The notes: generated from the letters alone by a model not told the origin. A stretch of 64,000 bases of DNA from Leucobacter celer subsp. astrifaciens (GCF_001273835.1 NZ_JHEI01000134.1:492147-556146); one strand, 5' to 3'. Positions 8,093-17,953 are shown, numbered from the stretch's first letter. Numbers and translations are program-made.

Positions 8093-9316
8093 TCAGGCGC
8101 CGATGGGCGCGACGGGCTCTTCGGCGCGGGACCGGGCGAGCGCTCGCTCGGCGCCCACGGAGACGCGTGCGATCAGGATCGTGGGGACGATGACGACGAA
8201 GCTCACGAGCCCCATGATCAGGGCGAACACCGGCACGCCGAACCACTCGATGAACGCGCCGCCGATGAGAGGGGCGAAGCTCGAGCCGACGAGGTAGGCG
8301 CCGAGCAGCGGGCCCGACCACCGGCCGCGGGCGTCGAGCCCGGCGGCGGTCGCGATGAACAGGGTGAAGGCGAACGCGTACACGGTGCTGACGCCGATGA
8401 TGAGCGCCGCGAGCAGCGCGGGATCGTCGGTGAAGCCGACCCAGATCTTGAGCGCTCCGCCGACCACGAGCGCCGCGGTGAGCGGCACCGCGCGGCCGAT
8501 GCGGTTGCCGAAGACCGTGACGACCAGCATGCCGAGGATGCCGCCGGCCGCCGCGAGGCTGAGCGTGAATCCGAGCGCCTGCTCGCCGAGTCCGACCGCG
8601 TCGCCGAGCACGGGGGCCATCGTCCAGATCGCGTCCTCGCTCGTGCCCCAGAACGGGAAGACGAGCAGCACGGCGATACCGGCGAGGGTGATGCGCCGGG
8701 GCTCGGCGATCTGCAGGCTGCTGGTGACGTCGACGGGCTCGGCGTGCTCGGGGGAGTCGGGCAGCCACGAGGTGAGCGCCAGACCCACGAGCGAGATGAG
8801 GGCGAGCGTGCCGAACACGCTGCCCTGCGAGATGCCGATGAGCGGGATCACGGCCAGAACCACGGTGATGAGCACACGATTGACGAGGCCGCTGGTGGCC
8901 GAGACGCGGTTGGGGTTGCGCAGCGCCGCGATCGCCGCGCCCGACGTGGAGATCGCCGCTCCCACGCCGGCGCCGCCGACGATGAGGCCGGCGACGGCCA
9001 CGGCCGGTGCGGGCGCGAGGGCGGCGGCGCCGAAGGCGACCACGGCCAGGGCGAGGCCGGCCATGGCGAGTGGGCGACGGGCGCGCCCCGAGGCGAGACG
9101 TGCGGTGGCGAGGCCCACCACGGCCGAGGCGAGCAGCGCCCAGGTGAGCACGTTGCCGCTGGCGACGATGTCGAAGCCGAGGGCTCCGAGCGCGGTCATG
9201 ATGAACGGCGCGAGGTTCGCCATCATCAGGCTCGCGAGGGCGATGAGGAATGTCGCGCTCCCGTTGCGCATGGTGAGCGGGAAGCGGGGGTCGGTGCTGG
9301 GCGAGGGGGTGCTCAA
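8093..9316 (-). CDS. MFS transporter, probable efflux pump under TetR control
   Basis: The 407-residue membrane protein has about 12 hydrophobic segments and an MFS drug:H+ antiporter or sugar-exporter look. I chose TTG 9316 because a GGAGAAG ribosome site precedes it. The next in-frame ATG, at 9271, has no such site and would leave almost no cytoplasmic lead before helix 1. It is divergent from a TetR regulator. A perfect 19-bp palindrome lies in the gap, 33 bp before this start, so the pump is probably repressed by that regulator and induced by its substrate. Confidence 0.85.
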   Translation of the reverse strand: MSTPSPSTDPRFPLTMRNGSATFLIALASLMMANLAPFIMTALGALGFDIVASGNVLTWALLASAVVGLATARLASGRARRPLAMAGLALAVVAFGAAALAPAPAVAVAGLIVGGAGVGAAISTSGAAIAALRNPNRVSATSGLVNRVLITVVLAVIPLIGISQGSVFGTLALISLVGLALTSWLPDSPEHAEPVDVTSSLQIAEPRRITLAGIAVLLVFPFWGTSEDAIWTMAPVLGDAVGLGEQALGFTLSLAAAGGILGMLVVTVFGNRIGRAVPLTAALVVGGALKIWVGFTDDPALLAALIIGVSTVYAFAFTLFIATAAGLDARGRWSGPLLGAYLVGSSFAPLIGGAFIEWFGVPVFALIMGLVSFVVIVPTILIARVSVGAERALARSRAEEPVAPIGA

Positions 9317-9348
9317 GGGATTCTCTTCTCCGACGGCTCTGACGGTAA

Positions 9349-9367
9349 AACCGAAATCATTTCGGTT
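9349..9367. promoter_or_regulatory. Perfect 19-bp palindrome, probable TetR operator
   Basis: AACCGAAAT-C-ATTTCGGTT is a perfect inverted repeat with 9-bp arms in the divergent gap between the MFS gene and the tetR-like gene. Position and symmetry fit binding by a TetR dimer that controls both genes. Confidence 0.8.
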
Positions 9368-9427
9368 ATCGTGTTCATGGTGCCTCCTGTGGGAGGATCT
9401 GTCAAGCACGATCCGAAGGGAGGCTCC

Positions 9428-10060
9428 GTGGCGAGACCCCGAACCGCGCGTCTCAGCCGAGAGATCATCGGCCGGGCCGCCATCGACTTCGTCGAGGCCG
9501 GCAACGAGCTGCAGCTGGTGCCGCTCGCTCGCCGTCTCGGCGTGAGCGTGTCCTCCCTCTACCACCACGTGGCGGGGCGCGACGGCGTGATCCAGGCCAT
9601 GCGCCAGGTGCTCGTGGCGCAGTACATCAGGCCGCTGCCCGCCGCGGGCGACTGGCAGCAGCGGATCCGCCAGGAGGTGGAGCTCACCTGGCGCATGTAC
9701 GCCGACCACCCGCGGGTGCTGCAGCTCATGCTCACCGTGGTCATCGACGAGCCGGACGTGCTGCGCATCTACAGCGTGCTCGCCGACGCGCTGGACGAGG
9801 CGGGGCTGCCGCAGGGCGAGATCCTCACGACGATCGAGGTCATCGACGCCTTCACCTTCGGCATGACGCTCGACGCGCTCTCGCCCGACACGATCCTCGA
9901 CCCGGCCCGCGCCACGGGGACGCTGGCGGGGCTCCTGCCGGGCCACCCGTCCGGCGCGGAGCGCAACCGGCGCGTGTTCGCGCGCGGGCTCGACCTCATC
10001 ATCGCGGGCATCGAGGCGCGGGTCCGGGAGACCGAGACCCGCGGCGGAGCCGATGCCTGA
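9428..10060 (+). CDS. TetR-family transcriptional regulator
   Basis: The 210-residue protein has an N-terminal helix-turn-helix (LARRLGVSVSSLYHHVAGRD, about 31-50) and a helical ligand domain like the TetR_C group, including FTFGMTLDAL. The GTG start at 9428 follows GGGAGG at ideal spacing. An in-frame ATG at 9377 has no ribosome site and lies next to the operator. It is divergent from the MFS pump, so it is likely that pump's local repressor. The esterase gene follows after 33 bp and may be co-transcribed. Confidence 0.88.
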   Translation: MARPRTARLSREIIGRAAIDFVEAGNELQLVPLARRLGVSVSSLYHHVAGRDGVIQAMRQVLVAQYIRPLPAAGDWQQRIRQEVELTWRMYADHPRVLQLMLTVVIDEPDVLRIYSVLADALDEAGLPQGEILTTIEVIDAFTFGMTLDALSPDTILDPARATGTLAGLLPGHPSGAERNRRVFARGLDLIIAGIEARVRETETRGGADA

Positions 10061-10093
10061 GCGCGAGCATCGCGCCGGGCGCTGACGTACACT

Positions 10094-11146
10094 GTGCCTG
10101 TGCCACGCCCGCATCGTCGGAGGCCGGCCCGGCGGCGGGGCGGGCTCTCCCGGATCAGCATCGCCCTCTGCGCGGGTGCGCTCGGGGGCGCGGCGCTGAT
10201 CGCCGTGGCGCTTCCCGGCGGGGACGGGGCGCCGGCGGCGGAGCCGGTCTACGCGTCGATCGAGGAGGGGACGAGCATGCGGATCAGCACGATCGAGGTC
10301 GCCGGAGCGCCGAGGGATCGGGACGCCGGAGCGCCCGAGCGAGCGGGCTCGGCCTCGGTTCCCGTGCGCCTGTACCTGCCGGTCGAGGCCCCGTGGGCGA
10401 CCCTCGTGTGGGCCCACGGCGGATCATTCGTGCGCGGCACGCTCGACTGGCCTGAGGCCGACTGGGTGTCGCGCCGCTTCGCAGAGGCCGGGATGCGGGT
10501 CTACTCGGTCGACTACGCGCTGGCGAGCGACACGATCAAGGCGCCGGCTCCGAGCGACGACGTGGCTGCGGTGCTGGGCTGGGCGGCCGAGCAGGACGGA
10601 CCGCTCGTAGCGGGCGGGGCGAGCGCCGGAGCCCACCTCGCCGCCCTGGCGGCGCTGGCGCAGGCCGACCTCGCGGTCTCGGGGGCGGCGCGCGCGGCCG
10701 ATGCGCTGATCCTCGAATACCCCACGCTGCATCGGGTGCAGCGCGCCGATCCCGCGCTCGCCGCGGCGACGGCCCGGCTGCCCGAGCAGCGGCGGTTCGA
10801 TGCGGACCGCATCGCCGAGATGTACGCGTTCTACCTGGGCGAGCCGGGAGGCCTGGCGGCGGCCGGAGCCGTCGTGGTGGGCGAGCTGCCGACCGAGCGG
10901 CTGGCGCTGCTGCCCCCGACGGTGATCGTCAACGCCGACGCCGACGACCTGCGGGCCTCGGGCGAGGAGTTCGCCGAGCAGCTGCGGGCAGCGGGCGTGC
11001 CGGTGGTCGAGGCCGTGCAGCCGGGAACGGTGCACGGCTACCTCAACCGGCCCGACGAGTCGGATCAGGCCCGCGCCGACGCGCAGGAGACGATCGACCG
11101 ATTCGTGCGGGAGCTGCGGGGGATCCTGGCCCCCACCGCCGGTTGA
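10094..11146 (+). CDS. Alpha/beta hydrolase (lipase/acetylesterase type), probably exported or membrane anchored
   Basis: The protein has up to 350 residues. The core has an HGG oxyanion motif (WAHGGSFVRG), nucleophile elbow GGASAG, acid NADADDL and catalytic His in GTVHGYLN, as in the hormone-sensitive-lipase group. From GTG 10094 or GTG 10100 there is an arginine-rich lead followed by one hydrophobic segment (LCAGALGGAALIAVAL), as in a signal anchor. An internal ATG at 10277 follows a strong GAGGAGG site and would give a 289-residue cytoplasmic form. The start is therefore unresolved. The stop codon lies inside a REP-like sequence. It is downstream of tetR and may share its transcript. Confidence 0.75.
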   Translation: MPVPRPHRRRPARRRGGLSRISIALCAGALGGAALIAVALPGGDGAPAAEPVYASIEEGTSMRISTIEVAGAPRDRDAGAPERAGSASVPVRLYLPVEAPWATLVWAHGGSFVRGTLDWPEADWVSRRFAEAGMRVYSVDYALASDTIKAPAPSDDVAAVLGWAAEQDGPLVAGGASAGAHLAALAALAQADLAVSGAARAADALILEYPTLHRVQRADPALAAATARLPEQRRFDADRIAEMYAFYLGEPGGLAAAGAVVVGELPTERLALLPPTVIVNADADDLRASGEEFAEQLRAAGVPVVEAVQPGTVHGYLNRPDESDQARADAQETIDRFVRELRGILAPTAG

Positions 11147-11178
11147 GCGGAGCGAGTCGCAGTACGCAGGATCCGAAG
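11141..11178. repeat. REP-like fragment overlapping the esterase 3' end
   Basis: The sequence CCGGTTGAGCGGAGCGAG followed by CGCAGGATCC matches parts of the elements at 17816, 20145 and 38493. The TGA of the motif GGTTGA is the stop codon of the upstream esterase gene. It lies between convergent genes. Confidence 0.6.
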
Positions 11179-11193
11179 GCGACCGCGCGATCC

Positions 11194-11757
11194 TCAGATC
11201 ATGTACTCGAGCTCGCGGTAGGCGCCGCGGTAGAAGAGCAGCGGGGCGCGATCCGGATCGGTAGAGATGCCGAGCACGCGCACGAGGAAGATGAGGTGGT
11301 CCCCCGCCTCGATCTCCCGCTCGATCTCACCGGCCACCCAGCCGGTGACGCCGTCGAGCGTGGGTGCTCCGTTGGCCTCGGAGGGGTGCCACGAGACGCC
11401 CTGCCACTTGTCGGTGCCTGAGCGCGCGAACTGCGCGCTCAGGTGCTGCTGCGCGGCGCTCAGGAAGTTGACCACGACCTGCCGGTGCTCCCGCACGGCC
11501 GCGAGGCTCTGCGAGGTGCGGGCGATCGAGAAGGAGACGAGCGGCGGGTCGATCGAGACGCTGTAGAACGACTGGCAGGTGAAGCCGACGGGGGCCGTCG
11601 CTCCCTGCGTCGTGATCACGGTGATGCCGGAGGCGAACGCCCCCATGGCGTTGCGGTACTCGCGCTCGTCGAAGAGCACGGGCGCCGACGGCTCCGCGGG
11701 AGCCGGGGCGTCGAGCCGCTGCTCGGGGCGGGTGATGGCGGAGGTGTCGGGGCTCAT
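11194..11757 (-). CDS. Flavin reductase domain protein (FMN reductase partner)
   Basis: The 187-residue protein has the split-barrel flavin reductase fold (DIM6/NTAB, HpaC-like): FASGITVITT near the N terminus, GFTCQSFYSVSIDPPLVSFS in the flavin-binding core, and the closing barrel strands. It would reduce FMN or FAD with NAD(P)H and hand it to a two-component monooxygenase. Its ATG at 11757 overlaps the stop of the other reductase (11754-11756), so both are co-translated. The monooxygenases it could feed are divergently encoded from 12536. Confidence 0.88.
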   Translation of the reverse strand: MSPDTSAITRPEQRLDAPAPAEPSAPVLFDEREYRNAMGAFASGITVITTQGATAPVGFTCQSFYSVSIDPPLVSFSIARTSQSLAAVREHRQVVVNFLSAAQQHLSAQFARSGTDKWQGVSWHPSEANGAPTLDGVTGWVAGEIEREIEAGDHLIFLVRVLGISTDPDRAPLLFYRGAYRELEYMI

Positions 11758-12275
11758 GCGCCGACCTCCGCGCGCTCGGCCGCTCCGGGGAGCAGCGAGC
11801 CCTGGCCCGCCACCCACTCGTCGAGCAGTTCGTCTCGCCGGTCGAAGCGCGGGGTGGGGAACGCGAGCCCGCGAGTGGGAACGCTCGCGCCCAGCTCGAC
11901 GAGCAGCGGCCGCAGCGTGAACTCGACGGCCAGTGCGTGCTCGTCCGAGGCGATCGTGAAGACCGGGATCGCGGTGACCCCCTCGAGCCCCTGCGCCGGA
12001 TAGCGGTCGAGGAACGCCTTGAGCAGGCCGGTGTAGCTGGCCTTGTACGTGGGGGTGGCGATGACGGCGTAGGTCGATGTGCGCAGCTGCTCGTTCAGCG
12101 GGTCGAGCGTCGCCGAGGGCCAGCGGAAGAGCTCATCGGCGTGCTCGATGAGGTCGACCGTGGGCAGGATCTCGGCTCCCGTGAGCGCGGCGAGTCGCTG
12201 CGCGAGCTCCTCGCCGATCTGGCGGGTGCGCGAGTGCGGCTTGGGGTTTCCGACGATGACGGAGATGGTGGACAT
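11754..12275 (-). CDS. NADPH-dependent FMN reductase (SsuE/MsuE-like)
   Basis: The 173-residue flavodoxin-like protein begins MSTISVIVGNPKPHSRT, the phosphate-binding loop of the NADPH_FMN_red family, and continues with ATPTYKASYTGLLKAFLDR, the flavin-site segment of SsuE. It supplies FMNH2 to luciferase-like monooxygenases that desulfonate or cleave organosulfur compounds. ATG 12275 follows GAAGGGAA. A reductase of this type divergent from two luciferase-like oxygenases is the classic layout of sulfur-starvation loci. Confidence 0.9.
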   Translation of the reverse strand: MSTISVIVGNPKPHSRTRQIGEELAQRLAALTGAEILPTVDLIEHADELFRWPSATLDPLNEQLRTSTYAVIATPTYKASYTGLLKAFLDRYPAQGLEGVTAIPVFTIASDEHALAVEFTLRPLLVELGASVPTRGLAFPTPRFDRRDELLDEWVAGQGSLLPGAAERAEVGA

Positions 12276-12472
12276 GGCATTCCCTTCGAGGACGGCCGCT
12301 GCAGTCGGGCGCGGCCGGTGGTCGTCCACCGGACGGCGCGCTGCGTCGCCCGGCGGGCGGCGGGTGATCCACGGTGTGATGTCGCGGAGTCGCCGCGGGA
12401 TCTCATCCTGCGGGGTTGCAAGTCAGTGTAGGCGGTGGGGCTCCCTCACTGCGGGGGTGGGCCGCAACAGAG

Positions 12473-12495
12473 CGTAACGGTCATTTTCCGTCACG
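12473..12495. promoter_or_regulatory. Imperfect inverted repeat, candidate operator of the organosulfur cluster
   Basis: CGTAACGG and CCGTCACG pair with one mismatch across a 7-nt spacer, about 40 bp before the first monooxygenase gene and inside the divergent promoter region. No regulator gene is adjacent. The signal is weak. Confidence 0.3.
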
Positions 12496-12535
12496 TTGTT
12501 GCGAGGACCCGGAGGGCTAAACATAAGCTCGCAGC

Positions 12536-13849
12536 ATGTCTCCCATAACAAAACGGAACACCCCTGAGCTTCCCTTCACCGTTGGTGTCGCGCTCGACGG
12601 TGCCGGTTGGCACCCTGCCGCCTGGCGGGAGCCGACCGCTCGCGCGACCGAGATCTTCTCGGCCGGCTACTGGCACGATCTCATCGACCGGGCCGACACT
12701 GCCGGGATCGACTACGCCACGATCGAGGATGCGCTCCGTCTGCAGAGCGCGCACCCGTTCGGGCGCCGGTCCGTGGGCGCGCTGCCGCCGCGACCGCAGC
12801 CCGCGATCGTCGAGGGCCGCCTCGACGCCCTGCTCATCGCGAGCTGGATCGCACCGCGCACGCGGGGCATCGGGCTCATCCCCACCGTGACCACCACCCA
12901 CACGGAGCCCTTCCACGTCGCGACCGCGCTGCAGACCCTCGACCACGTCTCCGAGGGACGCGCCGGTTGGCAGCTGCGCTTCTCGGGAGAGCCCGCGGCG
13001 GCAGCCGCCTTCGGGCGCAAGCCGGCGCCGGCGATCGACTTCGAGCGCGTCGTGACGGGAGCGTCCGACGCCGGGTTGGACGAGCTGATCGGGGAGGCCG
13101 CGGACGCGGCCGAGGTGGCGCGTCGCCTGTGGGACAGCTGGGAGGACGACGCCGTGATCCGCGATGTCGCCACCGGCAAGTTCCTCGACCGTGACAGAGT
13201 GCACCACATCGACTTCGCCGGTGAGCGATTCTCCGTCGTCGGCCCCTCGATCGTGCCGCGCTCGCCGCAGGGGCAGCTGCCGGTGACGCTGCTGGCGCAC
13301 TCGACCCCCGTCTACGAGCTCGCCGCCCGCGCCGCGGACGTCGTCTTCGTCACGCCGGAGAGCCGCTCGGCACGCTCCGGCGCCTCGCGCGGATCCTCCG
13401 TCGCCGAGATCGTCTCGGCGGTGCGCGCCGCGGAGCAGGAGGCGGATCGCGACGCGCTCGGGCTCCAGCCGCTGCGCATCGTCGCGGACCTGGTGGTGGC
13501 GCTCGACACGGCGGAGGAGCGGGCGGAGGATCGTCTGGCCCGTCTCGACGCGCTCGCGGAGACGGGCTTCGAGAGCGACGCCGCGCTCGCCGTCGGTTCG
13601 GCCGACGAGATCGCCGCGCTGATCGACGACTGGCGGGATGCCGGGATCGACGGCGTGCGGCTGCGCCCGCTGGCGCTGCCGAGCGACCTGGAGGCCATCG
13701 CCGATGCCCTGTTGCCGCGACTGCGCGAGCGGGGCCTCGCGGCGGAACCGGACGATCCGAGAACGCTGCGCGAGCGCTTCGGCCTCGCGCGTGCGGTCAA
13801 TCGCTACGCGGCCGAGACGGCCGGCGAGACCGTGGAGGCAGCGGCATGA
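12536..13849 (+). CDS. LLM-class flavin-dependent monooxygenase (first)
   Basis: The 437-residue protein has the bacterial-luciferase TIM barrel: a first strand FTVGVALDGAGWHP, then LLIASWIAPRTRGIGLIPTV, and HVATALQTLDHVSEGRAGW, the conserved sugar-phosphate/flavin region. These enzymes use FMNH2 and O2 to cleave C-S or C-N bonds. It is the first gene of the plus-strand operon. Its stop overlaps the next start (ATGA at 13846), and the divergent reductases probably supply FMNH2. The substrate is not readable from sequence. Confidence 0.88.
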   Translation: MSPITKRNTPELPFTVGVALDGAGWHPAAWREPTARATEIFSAGYWHDLIDRADTAGIDYATIEDALRLQSAHPFGRRSVGALPPRPQPAIVEGRLDALLIASWIAPRTRGIGLIPTVTTTHTEPFHVATALQTLDHVSEGRAGWQLRFSGEPAAAAAFGRKPAPAIDFERVVTGASDAGLDELIGEAADAAEVARRLWDSWEDDAVIRDVATGKFLDRDRVHHIDFAGERFSVVGPSIVPRSPQGQLPVTLLAHSTPVYELAARAADVVFVTPESRSARSGASRGSSVAEIVSAVRAAEQEADRDALGLQPLRIVADLVVALDTAEERAEDRLARLDALAETGFESDAALAVGSADEIAALIDDWRDAGIDGVRLRPLALPSDLEAIADALLPRLRERGLAAEPDDPRTLRERFGLARAVNRYAAETAGETVEAAA

Positions 13850-15251
13850 GCGGCCACGCGAGCGGCAAGCGGCAGGTGCACCTCGTCGCGCACTTCCCCG
13901 GTGTCAACAGCACGACGGTCTGGAGCGATCCGGAATCGGGCAGCCAGATCGACTTCGCGTCGTTCCGGCACTTCGCCCAGACCGCCGAGCGCGGCCTCTT
14001 CGACTACATCTTCCTCGCCGAGGGCCTGCGCCTGCGCGAGCACGGCGGCAGGATCCACGACCTCGACGTGGCGGGCCGCCCCGCCACCCTCGCGATCCTC
14101 GCGGCGCTGGCCTCGGTCACCCGCAGCATCGGCGTGGTCGGCACGCTGTCGAGCACCTTCAACGAGCCCTACGAGCTCGCGCGTCAGCTCGCCACGATCG
14201 ACCACCTCTCGGGCGGGCGCGTCGGCTGGAACGTCGTCACCTCGCCGGATGCCTTCCACGGCGGCAACTTCCGACGCGGCGGCTACCTGCCCTACGAGGA
14301 GCGCTACACGCGAGCCGAGGAGTTCGTCGCCCTCGCGAAGGCGCTCTGGGACTCCTGGGAGCCCGACGCGGTCGTCGCCGATCCGCAGGACGGCCGGTTC
14401 GTCGACCCCGATCGGGTGCGCAGCGTGCTGCATCGCGGCGAGCAGTTCCAGGTGGCCGCGACGAGCACGGTGCCGCGCAGCCCGCAGGGCTATCCGGTGA
14501 TCGTGCAGGCGGGAGACTCGCCCGCCGGGCGCGACTTCGCCGCCGCGAACGCCGAGATCATCTTCTCGCGTCACACGAGCTTCGAGGAGGGGCGCACGTT
14601 CTACCGCGACGTCAAGGGCCGGCTGCCCGCGGCCGGTCGCAGCGAGGAGTCGCTGCTGATCCTGCCGGGCGCCACCTTCGCGCTCGGAGACACCGATGCC
14701 GAGGCGCGCGAGCGCTCCCTCGAAATCGCGCTCGCGCAGACGAGCCCGCAGACCGCGGTCGCGTGGATCGAGGCCATCTGGGGTCGCGAACTCCCGGGGC
14801 TCGATCCCGACGGCGCGCTGCCCGCCGAGGATCCGGGCGAGGGAGAGCAGCGCCTGGGGCAGGTCTCCACGCGCGTCGACGATCGGATCGCCCGCGCCGC
14901 CCAGCTGCGCGCACGGGCCGAGGCCGAGGGGCTCACCCTGCGCGAGCTGGTGGCGGCGGAGACCGCGCAGCACAGCTTCGTCGGATCGCCCGAGACCGTC
15001 GCCGCCGAACTCGATCGCCACGTGCAGCACCGCGCGTCCGACGGCTTCGTGCTCGTGCCGCACCTCACGCCGGGTGGCCTCGACGAGTTCGTCGACCGGG
15101 TCGTGCCGCTGCTGCAGGAGCGCGGCGTGTTCCGCACCGAGTACGAGACCGATCCGGAGACCGGGGCCAACGTCACGCTGCGCCGCACGCTCGGGCTGCC
15201 GCAACCGCCCCGTCCCGCCGCTCCGAGGACGCCGAGGAGGTCGCGGCATGA
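13846..15251 (+). CDS. NtaA/SnaA/DszA-type flavin monooxygenase, apparent 3' frameshift
   Basis: Residues 1 to about 450 are a clear member of the NtaA/SnaA/DszA luciferase-like family: HFPGVNSTTVWSDP at the start, RQLATIDHLSGGRVGWNVVT in the middle, VPRSPQGYPVIVQAGDS, and the C-terminal FRTEYETDPET region. After about 15200 the frame has no stop. It would run through the GNAT gene in a wrong, arginine-rich frame into the permease and end at 16848. A minus-one shift between about 15205 and 15240 instead gives SEDAEEVAA and a TGA at 15249-15251 overlapping the GNAT ATG, exactly the junction style seen elsewhere in this operon. I therefore list the end at 15251. The cause may be a base-calling error, a real mutation or recoding. 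Confidence 0.75.
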
Positions 15252-15835
15252 GCATCGCAACCGCCGGATCGCGGGTCGATGCTCGCTCGCCCGCCGTCGA
15301 GAACGCCCCGGGCGACACCTTCGCGGCGGTGGCCTACTCCGATCCGCTCGGCGCCCCGCTGCTCGCCGACCTCGAGCGCGAGTACGACGAGCGCTACGGC
15401 GTCGAGGTCTTCGGCGAGCCGGCCATCGTCGAGATCAACCGCTACCCCGCAGAGGCCTTCGCGCCGCCGCACGGGCTGTTCCTGCTGCTGCTGCGCGACG
15501 GCGAACCGATCTCGGGCGGCGCGTACATGCGCTACGACGACACCACCGCCGAGGTGAAGCGCGTCTGGACCCGCTCGGACCTGCGCGGCAGGGGGCTCGC
15601 GAAGCTCGTGCTCACCGAGCTCGAGCGCCGCGCGGCGGCGGCCGGCTACCGGCGCATCTACCTGACGACCGGGCCGCGGCAGCCGGAGGCGGTCGGCCTG
15701 TACCGATCGCACGGCTACACCCCGCTCTTCGACCCCGCGCGGCCCGCCGCAGAGATCGGCGTCCACCCCTTCGAGAAACTCCTCCCGCCGGCCGCGAGCG
15801 CCGGCGCCGAAACCGAACAGGAATCACGACCATGA
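15248..15835 (+). CDS. GNAT N-acetyltransferase
   Basis: The 195-residue protein has the acetyl-CoA binding motif in DLRGRGLAKLVLTELERRA and the C-terminal GLYRSHGYTPLF signature of GNAT enzymes. In Bacillus yxe and ytm S-alkylcysteine loci, a GNAT enzyme acetylates the amino group of the imported thioether before an LLM monooxygenase acts. The same neighbours are present here. ATG 15248 overlaps the restored stop of the monooxygenase, and its own stop overlaps the permease ATG at 15832. Confidence 0.88.
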   Translation: MSIATAGSRVDARSPAVENAPGDTFAAVAYSDPLGAPLLADLEREYDERYGVEVFGEPAIVEINRYPAEAFAPPHGLFLLLLRDGEPISGGAYMRYDDTTAEVKRVWTRSDLRGRGLAKLVLTELERRAAAAGYRRIYLTTGPRQPEAVGLYRSHGYTPLFDPARPAAEIGVHPFEKLLPPAASAGAETEQESRP

Positions 15836-16848
15836 CCCTCACCCTCGATCCTCCGAAGTCCGAGGCGGTGAGCACCCCCTCCGCCCGGCCCGTCTCCCTC
15901 GATGTCGTGCCACTGCGGCACTGGTGGCGGTGGGGGCTCAGCGCCGTCGCCGTGTTCCTGCTCGCGCAGCTCGTGTGGACGTTCTTCTCCAACGAGCAGT
16001 GGCGCTGGCACATCTTCGCCGAGTACTTCTTCAACGACGCCGTGCTCCGAGGGCTCTGGCTCACGCTCTGGCTGACGGCGGTGTCCGCGGTGATCGGCTT
16101 CGTGCTGGGTGCGCTGCTCGCGCTCGCACGTCTCTCCGGCTCGGCGCTGCTGAACTCCTTCGCCTGGGGGTTCATCTGGTTCTTCCGCTCCGTGCCGCTG
16201 ATCGTGCAGCTCGTCATCTGGTACAACCTCGGATACCTGTTCCCCACGCTCGGGATCGGCTGGCCCTTCACCTACGACTTCTTCATCGTCGAGTTCGACA
16301 CCGTTCGCCTGCTCTCGTCCTCGGTCGCGGCGATCCTCGGACTCTCGCTGCACCAGGCGGCGTACTCGGCCGAGATCATCCGCGGCGGGCTGCTGTCGGT
16401 CGACCAGGGGCAGATCGAGGCCGCGAAGGCGCTCGGGATCCCGCGCTCCCGCCGCTTCTTCCGCATCGTGCTGCCGCAGGCGGCGCGTGCGATCCTGCCG
16501 AACGCCTTCAACGAGGTGATCGGGCTGCTGAAGGGCACCTCGGTCGTCTTCATCGTGGCGCTGCCCGAGCTGTTCTACACGGTGCAGGTCATCTACAACC
16601 GCAACCAGCAGGTGATCCCGCTGCTGCTCGTCGCCGCCGTCTGGTACACGATCTTCACGACCGTGCTGAGCGTCGCGCAGTACTACATCGAGCGCCGCTT
16701 CGCCCGCGGCACGGCCCGCGAGCTGCCGCCGACCCCGATCCAGAAGGCGCGCCGCGCGATCCGCGGGGCCGTCGAGCGGGTGCGCAGCGGCTCGCAGCAG
16801 CAGCTCCCGGCGGCATCCGTCGCCGCGATCAACTCGAGTCAGCACTAG
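15832..16848 (+). CDS. Polar-amino-acid ABC transporter permease
   Basis: The 338-residue membrane protein has the HisM/GlnP/YxeN pattern. It has several membrane spans, the sequence LRGLWLTLWLTAVSAVIGFV at the start of the domain, and the EAA loop IEAAKALGIPRSRRFFRIVLP that docks on the ATPase. The long charged tail (about 45 residues after FARGTARELPP) is a little unusual. It pairs with the ATPase nine bases downstream and the two binding proteins. Only one permease gene is present, so a homodimer is expected. Confidence 0.92.
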   Translation: MTLTLDPPKSEAVSTPSARPVSLDVVPLRHWWRWGLSAVAVFLLAQLVWTFFSNEQWRWHIFAEYFFNDAVLRGLWLTLWLTAVSAVIGFVLGALLALARLSGSALLNSFAWGFIWFFRSVPLIVQLVIWYNLGYLFPTLGIGWPFTYDFFIVEFDTVRLLSSSVAAILGLSLHQAAYSAEIIRGGLLSVDQGQIEAAKALGIPRSRRFFRIVLPQAARAILPNAFNEVIGLLKGTSVVFIVALPELFYTVQVIYNRNQQVIPLLLVAAVWYTIFTTVLSVAQYYIERRFARGTARELPPTPIQKARRAIRGAVERVRSGSQQQLPAASVAAINSSQH

Positions 16849-16857
16849 GAGGCCGAC

Positions 16858-17793
<936 letters not shown>

Positions 17794-17815
17794 ACCCTGC
17801 CGCCGGCCGAGTCCG

Positions 17816-17898
17816 CCGCCGGTTGAGCGGAGCGCAGCGGAGTCGAAACCAGAGGCCCGCGGCTGCGACTCCTCGCAGGCTCGTCGCTCGACCGGCGG
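17816..17898. repeat. REP-like hairpin between ATPase and binding-protein genes
   Basis: Arms 17816-17829 and 17885-17898 (14 bp, one mismatch) enclose further pairing between GGAGTCG and CGACTCC. The left half contains GGTTGAGCGGAGCG, which recurs at 11144. The element sits in the 160-bp gap before the first binding-protein gene. It could tune mRNA stability so that the binding protein is made in excess. Confidence 0.7.
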
Positions 17899-17953
17899 AA
17901 CACCATCCCACCGACACGAACACCACCACACCCAGAGAAGGAAACACCCACCC

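Noticed and set aside
9377..10060. ATG 9377 as the start of the TetR gene
   Set aside because: It has no ribosome site, sits 10 bp from the operator and adds 17 residues not typical of the family. GTG 9428 has an ideal GGGAGG site.
12276..12535. SAM or other sulfur riboswitch in the divergent gap of the organosulfur cluster
   Set aside because: I could not find conserved riboswitch cores or a convincing multi-stem layout. Only a weak inverted repeat is present.
13846..16848. A true 1000-residue monooxygenase-permease fusion protein
   Set aside because: The middle 200 residues are the wrong-frame translation of an intact GNAT gene, and the permease has its own ATG overlapping the GNAT stop. 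A frameshift is a simpler explanation.
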